From contig NZ_BCYZ01000004.1 in assembly GCF_001598455.1 (NCBI RefSeq), positions 1-64,000 on the forward strand: a stretch of DNA of 64,000 nt. Reading direction: 5' to 3'. The position numbers and the translations under genes were made by a program. The DNA is from Sphingomonas pruni NBRC 15498. GTDB lineage: Bacteria; Pseudomonadota; Alphaproteobacteria; Sphingomonadales; Sphingomonadaceae. The notes under the pieces were generated by a model that saw only the letters and a list, made by a program, of their open reading frames with translations, was not told where the DNA came from and searched no databases. Positions 1 to 8,444 of the stretch are shown in pieces (position 1 is the first letter of the stretch; the number at the start of each line of letters is the position of its first letter).

Positions 1-834
1 ATCGCGGCGGCACGCGCCGAGCCGATCCCGGTCTATGCCGAGATGTCGAGCATCAATCCCGTCATCCTGTTCCCCGCCGCGCTCGCCGCGCGCGGGTCGG
101 CGCTGGCCGAGGCGTTCGTCGCCTCGCTGACGATGGGCGCCGGGCAATTCTGCACCAATCCCGGATTGGTCATCGGGCTCGACGGTCCGGAGCTCGACGC
201 CTTCGTCGCGGCCGCCGGTCAGGCGCTCCAGGGCACCAATTCCGCGACCATGCTGACTCCCGGCATCCACGCCGCATTTGAAAAAGGCGTCGGCGCGCTC
301 GCCGGACATGACGCCGTGCGCACCGTCGCGCGCGGTGCAACCAGCGACGGAGCCAACCAGGCAGTGGGCGCGCTGTTCGAGACGAGCGCCGAGCAGTTCC
401 TCGCCGATTCGGCGCTGGGCAATGAGGTGTTCGGCGCGTCTTCGATCGTCGTGCGCTGCCGCGACACCGCCGAGCTGGCGAACGTCATCGCCGGTCTCGA
501 AGGGCAATTGACCGCGACGATCCAGATCGATCCGGCAGACGAGCCCGCCGCGGCGGAAATCCTGCCGCTGCTGGCGCAGCGGGTAGGCCGCATCCTGGCC
601 AATGGCTGGCCGACCGGAGTCGAGGTCGCGCATGCCATGGTTCATGGCGGGCCCTTCCCCGCGACCAGCGACAGCCGCACCACGTCGGTCGGCAGCAAGG
701 CGATCGAACGCTTTCTGCGTCCGGTCTGCTTCCAGAATCTGCCGGCCGAGCTGATCCCCGCGGCGATCGGCGACGCGAACGCATGGGGAATTGCCCGCCG
801 TATCGACGGCCAGCGCGAGGAGTCGCCGAAATGA
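1..834 (+). CDS. Aldehyde dehydrogenase, 2-oxoglutarate-semialdehyde type (3' part only)
   Basis: The reading frame is open from the first base, so the 5' half lies outside the window; 277 residues remain. The segment GAGQFCTNPG carries the catalytic cysteine of the aldehyde dehydrogenase family, and the C-terminal part (NGWPTGVEV, then a HGGPFPATSD segment) is typical of NADP-dependent 2-oxoglutarate semialdehyde dehydrogenases, which oxidise the last intermediate of non-phosphorylating pentose or uronate routes to 2-oxoglutarate. Its stop overlaps the start of the next gene by ATGA, so the two are co-transcribed. The sugar-acid dehydratase and sugar dehydrogenase nearby support the pentose role; the exact substrate is inferred. 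Confidence 0.88.
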   Translation: MAAARAEPIPVYAEMSSINPVILFPAALAARGSALAEAFVASLTMGAGQFCTNPGLVIGLDGPELDAFVAAAGQALQGTNSATMLTPGIHAAFEKGVGALAGHDAVRTVARGATSDGANQAVGALFETSAEQFLADSALGNEVFGASSIVVRCRDTAELANVIAGLEGQLTATIQIDPADEPAAAEILPLLAQRVGRILANGWPTGVEVAHAMVHGGPFPATSDSRTTSVGSKAIERFLRPVCFQNLPAELIPAAIGDANAWGIARRIDGQREESPK

Positions 835-1802
835 TCCGGTCCCTGGTCCAGTTCGACGACGGTGCGCGCGGCGTCGCGGCGCTGGGTGACGATGGCGCTC
901 GGCGCGTGTCGGGCGCGACGACAATCCTTGCGCTAGCGGAGGAAGCGATCGCGACCGGCGTCTCGCTCACGGAACTCGCCAGCGCGCGGCTCGGGGAAAA
1001 GATCGATCTTGGCGGCGTCACCCTGCTCTGCCCAATCGACCATGCCGACCCGGCGCATTTGCTGGTCAGCGGTACCGGCCTCACCCATCTTGGCTCGGCC
1101 GAGGGGCGCGACAAGATGCACCGCGCGGCGATTGAGAATCCCGCTCCTACCGATTCGATGAAGATGTTCCTGATGGGAGTCGAAGGCGGCAAGCCCGAGG
1201 CCGGCTCAATCGGCGTCCAGCCGGAGTGGTTCTACAAGGGCGATGGCACAATTTTGGCCGCACCGGGCGCGCCGCTCGCCATGCCCGATTTCGCGCTCGA
1301 CGGCGGCGAGGAACCGGAGATCGCCGGAATCTATCTGATCGCGCCCGACGGCGCACCGGTCCGAATCGGCTTCGCGCTCGGCAACGAATTTTCCGATCAT
1401 GTCACCGAACGCGGCAATTATCTGTGGCTGGCGCATTCGAAGCTGCGCGCCGCCGCGCTCGGCCCCGAATTGCTGCTCGGCGAGCTGCCCGACGATGTGC
1501 GCGGCACCAGCCGCATCCTTCGCGACGGCACGGTGATCTGGGAGAAGCCGTTCGTCTCTGGCGAGGCGAACATGTCGCACAGCATCGCCAATCTCGAGCA
1601 CCATCATTTCAAATATGCCGGCTTTCGCCGCCCCGGCGACCTGCACGTCCACTTCTTCGGCACAGCCACATTGTCGTTCAGCGACGGCGTGAAGACCGAG
1701 CCGGGCGATGTGTTCGAGGTCGAAGCGCCGCCCTTCACCCTGCCGGCCCGCAACCCGCTCGCACGAGCGGCGGCAGTGCCGATCGCGGTGCGCAGCTTGT
1801 GA
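831..1802 (+). CDS. AraD1/GguC-type fumarylacetoacetase-fold protein (probable 2-keto-3-deoxy-sugar-acid dehydratase)
   Basis: A 323-residue protein of the AraD1/GguC branch of the fumarylacetoacetate hydrolase superfamily. The start is ATG 831, which overlaps the previous stop; an in-frame upstream extension lies inside the aldehyde dehydrogenase gene and is not credible. The C-terminal half (GTSRILRDG, SGEANMSHSIANLEHHHFKY, GTATLSFSDG) matches the family core. In related bacteria the family sits in arabinose or galactose oxidation clusters and is predicted to dehydrate 2-keto-3-deoxy-pentonate to 2-oxoglutarate semialdehyde, the substrate of the preceding enzyme. Family membership is clear; the reaction is inferred from context. 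Confidence 0.82.
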   Translation: MIRSLVQFDDGARGVAALGDDGARRVSGATTILALAEEAIATGVSLTELASARLGEKIDLGGVTLLCPIDHADPAHLLVSGTGLTHLGSAEGRDKMHRAAIENPAPTDSMKMFLMGVEGGKPEAGSIGVQPEWFYKGDGTILAAPGAPLAMPDFALDGGEEPEIAGIYLIAPDGAPVRIGFALGNEFSDHVTERGNYLWLAHSKLRAAALGPELLLGELPDDVRGTSRILRDGTVIWEKPFVSGEANMSHSIANLEHHHFKYAGFRRPGDLHVHFFGTATLSFSDGVKTEPGDVFEVEAPPFTLPARNPLARAAAVPIAVRSL

Positions 1803-1844
1803 GCATTGTCACCCGCATCGCGACCGCATAGGCTGGGACGGTCG

Positions 1845-2558
1845 ATGGATGACGACCGTCCCCCTCCCGCGCCACGCATCCATGGTACGATCGCGCGCAA
1901 GATCGGCATCGAGATCGTCGGCGGCGTCCGCAAGCCCGGCGACATATTGGATGGCGAGATCGAAGCAAGCGAGGAGCTCGGCATCTCGCGCACTGCCTAT
2001 CGCGAGGCGATCCGCATCCTGGCCGCCAAAGGGCTGGTCGAAAGCCGGCCCAAAGCGGGGACACGAATCACGTCGCGCAACCGCTGGAACCTGCTCGATC
2101 CCGATATCCTGGCCTGGACGTTCGAGGGCGAGCCCGACAACCAGTTCATCGTCGACCTGTTCGAGCTGCGCGAGGTGATCGAGCCCGCCGCCGCCGCATT
2201 CGCGGCGCAGCGGCGCAGCGACCACGACCTCGCCGAAATGGCCGACGCGCTGAAAGGCATGGAGGCTTTCGGCCTGGCCGACGAGCGCGGGCGCGCCGCC
2301 GACCAGCGTTTCCATCGCGCCATCCTGACCGCTGCGCGCAACGAGCCGCTGACCGCGCTAGCCAGCACGGTCGGCGCGGCGGTGAGTTGGACCACCAAAT
2401 TCAAGCAGCGCCAACGCAGCCTGCCGCGCGACCCGCTGCCCGATCACCACCGCGTCCATGAAGCGATCGCAGCGAAGGACGCCGATGGCGCACGGCGCGC
2501 GATGACCGACCTGCTGCGACTGGCGCTGACGGATATGGAATTGCCGGGTCGAAAGTGA
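1845..2558 (+). CDS. FadR-subfamily GntR transcriptional regulator
   Basis: A 237-residue regulator. The N-terminal winged helix (EELGISRTAYREAIRILAAKGLVESRPKAGTRI, about residues 44-77) is followed by an FCD effector domain with the usual acidic and histidine positions (ELREVIEP, DQRFHRAIL, DHHRVHEAI). FCD domains usually bind metal and a small organic acid, often a sugar acid. ATG 1845 fits the family N-terminus; an in-frame upstream start at 1806 would add 13 non-conserved residues. It lies 42 bp after the AraD1-like gene on the same strand. It probably controls the pathway through the TAATCAKAC-centred sites at 4523, 14452 and 15480. Confidence 0.88.
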   Translation: MDDDRPPPAPRIHGTIARKIGIEIVGGVRKPGDILDGEIEASEELGISRTAYREAIRILAAKGLVESRPKAGTRITSRNRWNLLDPDILAWTFEGEPDNQFIVDLFELREVIEPAAAAFAAQRRSDHDLAEMADALKGMEAFGLADERGRAADQRFHRAILTAARNEPLTALASTVGAAVSWTTKFKQRQRSLPRDPLPDHHRVHEAIAAKDADGARRAMTDLLRLALTDMELPGRK

Positions 2559-2572
2559 TCACGCGCTCAACT

Positions 2573-2596
2573 CCCCTCCCTGCTTGCAGGGAGGGG
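2573..2596. terminator. Bidirectional hairpin between convergent genes
   Basis: A perfect 11-bp stem (CCCCTCCCTGC, loop TT, GCAGGGAGGGG) lies between the stop of the GntR gene and the stop of the convergent dehydratase gene. It has no strong T-run, so it may act as a transcript-end stabilising hairpin or a factor-assisted terminator. G-rich palindromes like this are often dispersed repeats. Confidence 0.6.
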
Positions 2597-2607
2597 AATG
2601 CTGAAGG

Positions 2608-4404
2608 TCAGTGATTGTCGCGCGGCAGGCCCTTGGTCTGGGCGATGCGCTGATAGGCCTCCGCCCCTTCCAGGATGGCACCGCTGCCGAGCTGGCCGAC
2701 CACAGCGCGCTGGATCTCCTGCCACGGGGTTTGCGACGCCGGATAGCGATAGTCGCCCGCTGCCTCCAAGGCGCGGCGCCGCTCGGCGATTTCGGCTTCG
2801 TCAATCAGCACGTCTGCGGTTCCGCGCTTGAGGTCGATACGCACGCGGTCCCCAGTCCGAAGCAGCGCCAGCGCACCGCCCGCCGCCGCCTCGGGCGACG
2901 CGTTCAGGATCGAGGGGCTGCCGCTCGTGCCCGACTGGCGCCCGTCGCCGATGCACGGCAAGGCGTGGACCCCGTCGAGGATCAGGTGCGCGGGCGGTCG
3001 CATGTTCACCACCTCGGCGGCACCAGGATAGCCGATCGGCCCGGCGCCGCGCATCACCAATAGGGTCCCCGACGTGATGCCGGTCTTGGGATCGTCGATC
3101 CGCGCGTGATAATCCTCCGGCCCGTCGAACACCACGACCGGCCCCTCGAACGCGTCGTGATCGTCAGGGTTTGAGAGATACCGGTCGCGGAATTCGGGCG
3201 AGATCACGCTGGTCTTCATGATCGCGCTGTCGAACAGATTGCCCGACAGGACGACGAAGCCGGCATCCTGCATCAACGGATCGTCGAACCGGCGGATGAC
3301 CTTCTCGTCCTCGATCGCGGCGTCGCGGCAATTGTCGCCGATGGTCCGGCCGTTGGCGGTCATCGCGCCCTCCGCGATCAACCCGTGCTGCATCAATTGC
3401 GCGACTACCGCGGGGACGCCGCCCGCGCGGTAATAGTCCTCCCCAAGATATTCGCCGGCGGGCTGTAGATTGACCAGCAACGGAACGGCGTGGCCATGAT
3501 CCTGCCAGGTCTTGAGCGGCACATCGACGCCGATATGCCGCGCGATCGCGGTCAGATGGATCGGCGCGTTGGTCGATCCGCCGATCGCCGAATTGACCGC
3601 GATGGCATTTAGGAACGCCTCCTTGGTAAGAATGTCGGATGGCTTGAGGTCCTCCGCCACCATTTCGACGGCGCGCTTCCCGGTGCGATAGGCGACTTCT
3701 TGGCGATCGCGATACGGGGCCGGAATCGCCGCCGATCCGGGCAGCGCCATGCCCAGCGCCTCGGCCAGCGAGTTCATCGTCGTCGCCGTGCCCATCGTGT
3801 TGCAATAGCCGGTCGAGGGAGCCGACGAGGCGACGAGGCGGATGAATTCGGCATCGTCGATCTCGCCGGCCGCGAGCATCTGCCGCGCTTTCCAGACGAT
3901 CGTGCCCGAACCGGTACGCTCGCCCTTGTGCCAGCCGTTGAGCATCGGCCCGACCGACAAGGCGATGGCCGGGATGTTCACCGTCGCCGCCGCCATCAGG
4001 CAGGCCGGCGTCGTCTTGTCGCAGCCGATCGTCAGGACCACGCCGTCGATCGGATAGCCGTACAGCGTCTCGACCAGGCTGAGATAGGATAGGTTACGGT
4101 CGAGCCCGGCGGTCGGACGCTTGCCGGTTTCCTGGATCGGATGGACCGGGAATTCGAGCGCGATGCCGCCCGCCTCGCGAATTCCTTCGCGCACCCGTTC
4201 TGCCAGCACGAGATGATGGCGGTTGCACGGGCTGAGGTCGGACCCCGTCTGCGCGATGCCGATGATCGGCTTGCCCGATTGCAGCTCCTCGAGACTGAGG
4301 CCGAAGTTCAGGTAGCGCTCGAGATACAGCGCCGTCATGTCGACATTGTCGGGATTGTCGAACCAGGCGCGGCTGCGGAGCTTGGGCGTTTTGTCGAAGG
4401 GCAT
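2608..4404 (-). CDS. IlvD/Edd-family sugar-acid dehydratase (D-xylonate / L-arabinonate dehydratase type)
   Basis: A 598-residue protein, full length for the family. It should convert a pentonate or related sugar acid to the 2-keto-3-deoxy acid. Three cysteines at about 60 (SPCNRHH), 128 ([11 protein letters not shown]) and 201 (GYCNTMGTA) match the iron-sulfur ligands of the crystallised L-arabinonate dehydratase, which uses a [2Fe-2S] cluster. The N-terminus ([21 protein letters not shown]) is close to Caulobacter XylD. It is divergent from the FucP-like transporter gene, with a candidate GntR operator between them. Xylonate, arabinonate, fuconate and galactonate cannot be separated by eye. 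Confidence 0.9.
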   Translation of the reverse strand: MPFDKTPKLRSRAWFDNPDNVDMTALYLERYLNFGLSLEELQSGKPIIGIAQTGSDLSPCNRHHLVLAERVREGIREAGGIALEFPVHPIQETGKRPTAGLDRNLSYLSLVETLYGYPIDGVVLTIGCDKTTPACLMAAATVNIPAIALSVGPMLNGWHKGERTGSGTIVWKARQMLAAGEIDDAEFIRLVASSAPSTGYCNTMGTATTMNSLAEALGMALPGSAAIPAPYRDRQEVAYRTGKRAVEMVAEDLKPSDILTKEAFLNAIAVNSAIGGSTNAPIHLTAIARHIGVDVPLKTWQDHGHAVPLLVNLQPAGEYLGEDYYRAGGVPAVVAQLMQHGLIAEGAMTANGRTIGDNCRDAAIEDEKVIRRFDDPLMQDAGFVVLSGNLFDSAIMKTSVISPEFRDRYLSNPDDHDAFEGPVVVFDGPEDYHARIDDPKTGITSGTLLVMRGAGPIGYPGAAEVVNMRPPAHLILDGVHALPCIGDGRQSGTSGSPSILNASPEAAAGGALALLRTGDRVRIDLKRGTADVLIDEAEIAERRRALEAAGDYRYPASQTPWQEIQRAVVGQLGSGAILEGAEAYQRIAQTKGLPRDNH

Positions 4405-4522
4405 TCAGGGCTCCAGAGGAGATTGGACGAGGTTCGAGGCGGGCGCTGATCTCATGAATCTCGCGATATTATGCATGCCGCCCCTCCTTTCGATACCGAC
4501 CGGATTGACCGCGGCATGAGCG

Positions 4523-4541
4523 ATATATAATCAGACAATTA
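4523..4541. promoter_or_regulatory. Candidate GntR operator, site 1
   Basis: ATATATAATCAGACAATTA lies in the 169-bp divergent region between the dehydratase and the FucP-like transporter. It aligns without gaps to ATATATAATCATACATATT at 14452 and to GCAATTAATCATACTATAC at 15480. The shared core is TAATCAKAC. It is a plausible site for the FadR-type regulator at 1845. Confidence 0.5.
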
Positions 4542-4573
4542 ATCAAGGCACAAGCTTTGCGGTCGTTCGAAGG

Positions 4574-5875
4574 ATGAGGAATATGGCAGGTCCCGCGGCA
4601 AATACCCCGCGTCAGCAGGTCGAAATGCCGGCGGGAGGTAGGTACGGGCCGGCGCTCGCCCTGCTCGCCAGCCTGTTCTTCATGTGGGGTTTCATCACGG
4701 TCATCAACAACACGTTGCTGCCGCACCTGAAGAGCGTCTTCGAACTCAATTACCTGCAGACCACCCTGATCGAATCAACCTGGTTCGTCGGCTATCTGGT
4801 GGCGTCGATCCCGGCGGCGAAACTGATCGAGCGGATCGGCTATCAGAAAGCGCTGGCGGTCGGTCTCGCGGTGATGACGGTCGGATCGCTGGGGATGATC
4901 CTGGCGGCCAGCCTGCCGTCCTACGGCGTCACCCTAGCCTCTTTGTTCATCGTGTCGTGCGGGATCGCTTTGCTCCAGGTCGCGGCCAATCCCTATGTCG
5001 CGGTGATCGGCTCGCCCCAGACGGCCGAGGCGCGGCTCACCCTGGTTCAGGCGTTCAACACGGCCGGCGACGTGCTGGCGATCGTGTTCGGCCGATATCT
5101 GATCCTCGCCCGCACTACCGCCGGCACCTCGGCCGAGGGCGTTCAGCTGAGCCATGCGCAGCGCATGGCCGACGCGCAGGCGACCGAATTGCCGTATCTG
5201 ATCGTCGCGATCGTGCTAGCGGTGCTGACCGTCGTCATCGCCCGCGCCAAGCTGCCCGCGCTGGGGTCCGCGACGCAACGCGCCAATGCCGAAGAGCGCA
5301 AGCACCTGTCGCTGTGGAAGCACCGCAACCTGATCCTCGGCTGCGGCGCGATCTTCCTCTACGTGCTGGCCGAAATCGGCGTCGGCAATTTGTTCATCAA
5401 CTTCGCGTCGCAGCCGCAGATCGCCAACATCACGCACGAGCAGGCCGCGTTCTACCTGACCTTCGTCTGGGGCGGGATGATGGTCGGCCGCTTCGCCGGC
5501 GCGTGGATCATGCGCTATTTCGCGCCGGAGAAGGTGCTCGCGGTGTTCGCGATCGGCGCCCTGGTGTCGGCGCTCATCGCCACTTTCGTCGCTGGCCCGA
5601 TGGCGATGTACGCGCTGATCGCCGTCGGCCTGTTCCACTCGATCATGTTCCCGACGATCTTCGCGCTCGCGATCCGCGGCCTCGGGCCGCTTACCGAGGA
5701 AGGGTCGGGATTGCTGATCATGTCGATCGCCGGCGGCGCGTTGGTGTTCATCCAGGGCAGCGTCGCCGACAATTTCGGCATCCAGCTCGCCTTCATCGTC
5801 ACGGCTTTGTGCGAACTGTACGTGCTGTATTACGCTTTGTGGGGCAGTAAGGTGACTACGCCCGCATACTCATAA
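4574..5875 (+). CDS. FucP-like sugar:H+ symporter (FHS family MFS)
   Basis: A 433-residue inner-membrane carrier with about twelve hydrophobic segments. The first segment (LASLFFMWGFITVINNTLLPHLKSVFEL) is the signature of the fucose-galactose-glucose:H+ symporter family, and GIALLQVAANPYVAVIG is the conserved helix-4 segment. ATG 4574 is used; ATG 4583 is an alternative. It is transcribed away from the sugar-acid dehydratase and shares the operator-like site, so it likely imports the sugar that this pathway oxidises. L-fucose, L-arabinose, D-galactose and xylose are all possible. Confidence 0.88.
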   Translation: MRNMAGPAANTPRQQVEMPAGGRYGPALALLASLFFMWGFITVINNTLLPHLKSVFELNYLQTTLIESTWFVGYLVASIPAAKLIERIGYQKALAVGLAVMTVGSLGMILAASLPSYGVTLASLFIVSCGIALLQVAANPYVAVIGSPQTAEARLTLVQAFNTAGDVLAIVFGRYLILARTTAGTSAEGVQLSHAQRMADAQATELPYLIVAIVLAVLTVVIARAKLPALGSATQRANAEERKHLSLWKHRNLILGCGAIFLYVLAEIGVGNLFINFASQPQIANITHEQAAFYLTFVWGGMMVGRFAGAWIMRYFAPEKVLAVFAIGALVSALIATFVAGPMAMYALIAVGLFHSIMFPTIFALAIRGLGPLTEEGSGLLIMSIAGGALVFIQGSVADNFGIQLAFIVTALCELYVLYYALWGSKVTTPAYS

Positions 5876-5958
5876 AGCAGCCCGTCGGCTTTCGACCCAG
5901 ACGTTGCCGGTCAGAATGCAGCCCAATCCCTCCGACAGCTGACATATCTGAACTAGCT

Positions 5959-6381
5959 TCACTTCACGACGGGGCACTTCAAGCCGTGAACCGGCGTGGC
6001 GGTTGGGCCATAAACGCGCCAAAGTCCGTCTGGAATATCCCCAAGAGAATTATCCTCCTTTCGAGCTTCGCGCGGGTAGTCTTTGATGGTTTCCGCCTTG
6101 CCGTCATCCCATCGTGGATCGCAAGGATCGCGAGACTTCATCTCTAAGCATACGGCATTATCACCTACTTTGGCGAAAGATGGTTTTGGGCATGACGACA
6201 TTCCCGCGCGACCATCCGTAGCGCACGCTTTATTATGCCCACCGTCGCTGATATCTTCGTACGACCATACACGGCAGCCGGGGTACTGAAGTCCATCAGG
6301 AGTGCGACCGTTGAAAGGGCGGTTCTCCTGCCACACCCTACGAAATTCAGAGCCCGAGGGTGTTGCTCGACTGAATCGCAT
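5959..6381 (-). pseudogene. 3' fragment of an unknown cysteine-rich protein next to a truncated IS
   Basis: An open frame of 140 codons with credible protein composition, including repeated Cys-containing turns (GCRVWSYED, HNKACATDG, SSCPKPSF, RDPCDPRWDD) and a C-terminal HGLKCPVVK. I do not recognise the family. Its 5' side runs directly into the truncated transposase, so the ATG at 6381 is probably fortuitous and the original N-terminus was lost at the junction near 6406. It is on the same strand as the transposase. A short intact secreted protein is possible, but there is no signal peptide and no clear ribosome site. Confidence 0.4.
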
Positions 6382-7322
6382 TCTTGAACGGCTTTCGGCT
6401 CGTGCTCGAAGGTACCATCGGAGCGGGCGGACTTGTCGAACACCGGGATATGCGGCGCGATGCCCTTCTCCTTGACCAGCCATGCCAGGTTGGCCGCGTC
6501 GCCATATCCGGTATCGGCCGCGAGCCGCTCGGGCCAAAGGCCGAACCGTGTCTGGACGCGATCGATCATCCGGCGCTGCGCCGTCACCTCGGCCTGGCGG
6601 ATCGAGGTCGTCGCCTCGACATCGACGATCACGGCATGCTCGAGGTCGATCAGATAGTTGGTCGAGTAAGCGAAGAAGGCGCGCTCGCGCGTCGCGGCGG
6701 TCCATCGCGCGGCGGGATCGGCCACCGCCAACTGCTTGGGCGGAACCGGCGTCGCGCCGCCGAACGCGGCATCGTCGAGCACGGCCAGATACTCGCGCAC
6801 GGCATGGCTGGTGGTCTGGTCCGGCAACTGCTCGGGGCGATCGACGGCGTGCTGCCGGTTCACATCGGCCCGGATCAGGCTGGCATCGACCGCGAAGCCC
6901 ACGCCGCCGACCAGTCCTTCGGCCATGCACCGCGCGACGGTCGCCTCGAACAGTCTGCGCAGCAGGTCGCTATCGCGGAAGCGACCATGGCGGTTCTTCG
7001 AGAAGGTCGAGTGATCGGGCACGTCGCCTTCCAACCCCAGCCGGCAGAACCAGCGATAGGCGAGGTTGAGATGCACCTCGTCGCACAGCCGGCGCTCGGA
7101 GCGGATGCCCATGCAATAGCCGATGATCAGCATCCGGATCATCAACTCCGGGTCGATCGAAGGGCGGCCCGTCTCGCTATAGAATGGCCGCAGATGCTCG
7201 CGGATATCCGACAGGTCCACGAACCGGTCTATCGAGCGCAGCAGATGATCCACCGGCACGTGCCGCTCGATGTTGAAGCTGTAGAACAGCGCCTCTTGCG
7301 CCACCGCCCGCTCGCCCATCAT
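6165..7322 (-). pseudogene. IS1182-family transposase, 3' truncated
   Basis: The first 305 or so residues are a clear IS1182-type DDE transposase: an N-terminal domain (VDHLLRSIDRFVDLSDIREHLRPFY, then GRPSIDPELMIRMLIIGYCMGIRSERRLC), the first catalytic Asp in FAVDASLIRADVNR and the second in LAADTGYGDAANL. Homology stops at DGTFE (about 6406). The rest of the frame to 6165 is unrelated and shadows the neighbouring gene fragment. The third acidic residue and the C-terminal domain, normally another 100-150 residues, are missing, so it should be inactive. Confidence 0.82.
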
Positions 7323-7400
7323 CGGGTCATCTCCGCCAGCCTATGCAGAGTGAATCAGACTGCCCGCGCGACTTCAAGGCCGAGTTTTTCAACACAATCG
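6406..7400 (-). mobile_element. Remnant of an IS1182-family insertion sequence
   Basis: The 5' side of the element is kept: the transposase start and, upstream of it, GAGTTTTTCAACACAATCGA (about 7382-7401), a terminal-sequence style seen in IS1182 elements. The other end is absent, because the transposase frame breaks off near 6406 and joins unrelated DNA. No matching inverted repeat or target duplication can be found on the left. The ends are approximate. Confidence 0.6.
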
Positions 7401-7403
7401 ACC

Positions 7404-7835
7404 CAAAACCGGCCGTTCCATTCTAGCGATGTCATTGTCAGACTTTGGGCCGAAAACGGACTTTCCACTTTCAAGATCATGGCTGGGCAGAGCGGCCGTA
7501 TCTTGCGGGCGACGCGTGTCGGGGGATCAATCCCCTAGCGGTGGGCAGCCAAAATCTGTCGGGCTTTCGTCTTGAAAACTCCATTGGAAGAGCAAGCTCG
7601 GGATCGCTAATCTTGCCCTCAGTGACGCTTTCTTTTCTGGCTGTGCCTGCAGTCAGGGTCATTGGTGCGCGTGCCGCCGACGACGAGGACGGGTCTTTTT
7701 CGCAGACAAGAATCTTGGAGATGCAGGCTCCAGCACGCTCTTTCGCTAATATGCTTGCCACATGCGCGGTTAACGACTCGGCGACGCAGACCAGCTAATT
7801 GTTTGGACGCAGTGCCTTCGCTCGGATGCAGGAAA
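7404..7835. other. Intergenic stretch without a convincing gene
   Basis: These 430 bases follow the IS end. Their GC content looks lower than that of the surrounding genes, and the only open frames are short and unconvincing on both strands. A short palindrome, GGGGATCAATCCCC, lies at 7522-7535. I read this as degraded DNA associated with the insertion. Confidence 0.5.
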
Positions 7836-8030
7836 ATGACTCGCTTTGCACAGATGTTTGCTGCGGTTCTCGCTGGCACGACGCTCGCCTTCGGGCTGCA
7901 ACGGGCGCTGGCGCTGGCTGTCCACTCATCGCCGACGTCGAGCGGGATCGATTCTGCCGGCACACTCGCGGGTATTCTGATCTCCATGTTCGTCTACGAC
8001 GCTATCGGGCGCCGTAAGAACCCCAAGTGA
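7836..8030 (+). CDS. Small hypothetical membrane protein
   Basis: A 64-residue open frame with two hydrophobic stretches (about residues 6-28 and 42-56), a short polar loop and a basic tail ending RRKNPK, as in small inner-membrane proteins. The ATG at 7836 follows GCAGGAAA, a usable ribosome site; the in-frame extension upstream has poor composition. It sits alone between the IS remnant and the marR remnant. The family is not recognised. Confidence 0.45.
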   Translation: MTRFAQMFAAVLAGTTLAFGLQRALALAVHSSPTSSGIDSAGTLAGILISMFVYDAIGRRKNPK

Positions 8031-8093
8031 CGGTTCGAGTGAATGTTGTCTGCGTTGCGATTCTGAATGGCGTGTGCGGGTCTGCCGTCCGGT

Positions 8094-8420
8094 TCAGGAT
8101 ATGCATGTGAACGAGCCGCGCCGCTCAGCGCCGCTACAATCGAAGAGTGTCTCGCGGGACCTGCCGACCACTTCCGCCAACTGCTGATGAAGTTTGGTCA
8201 GCTGCTCCAGATGCGTGCTTGTTAGTATCGAAACCAGCGTCAACGCATTGTCGGTCAAGCGCAGCTGTTGACACCGCCGATCAGACTGATCGCTCGTCTT
8301 GGAAAATAGCCCGGTCAACCATCCGCATCACCAACTCAGCCGCACTGTGCTGTGCGATACCAGTTGATCGGCGACATAGCCTATAGTCGACGGTGCATCA
8401 CCCAAGGCCTCGACACGGAT
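8094..8420 (-). pseudogene. Frameshifted remnant of a MarR-family regulator
   Basis: Reading the minus strand in three successive frames recovers a MarR-like wing: ALGDAPSTIGYVADQL, then GIAQHSAAELVMRMVDRAIF after one shift, then SDQSDRRCQQLRLTDNALTLV and the following helix (HLEQLTKLHQQLAEVV) after a second shift. The order matches recognition helix, wing with the DRR motif and dimerisation helix. No frame spans them and no start is evident, so this is a decayed gene. It is unrelated in detail to the intact MarR gene at 9815. Confidence 0.55.
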
Positions 8421-8444
8421 CACGCGCGAGGCCTTGGCCGTCCC

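Noticed and set aside
7522..7535. GGGGATCAATCCCC considered as part of a tRNA or attachment site beside the IS
   Set aside because: No T-loop sequence, acceptor stem or anticodon arm can be folded around it; it is a plain short palindrome.
6384..7538. Plus-strand 384-codon frame across the transposase
   Set aside because: Antisense to the IS1182 transposase, with typical shadow composition (His/Arg/Gly-rich).
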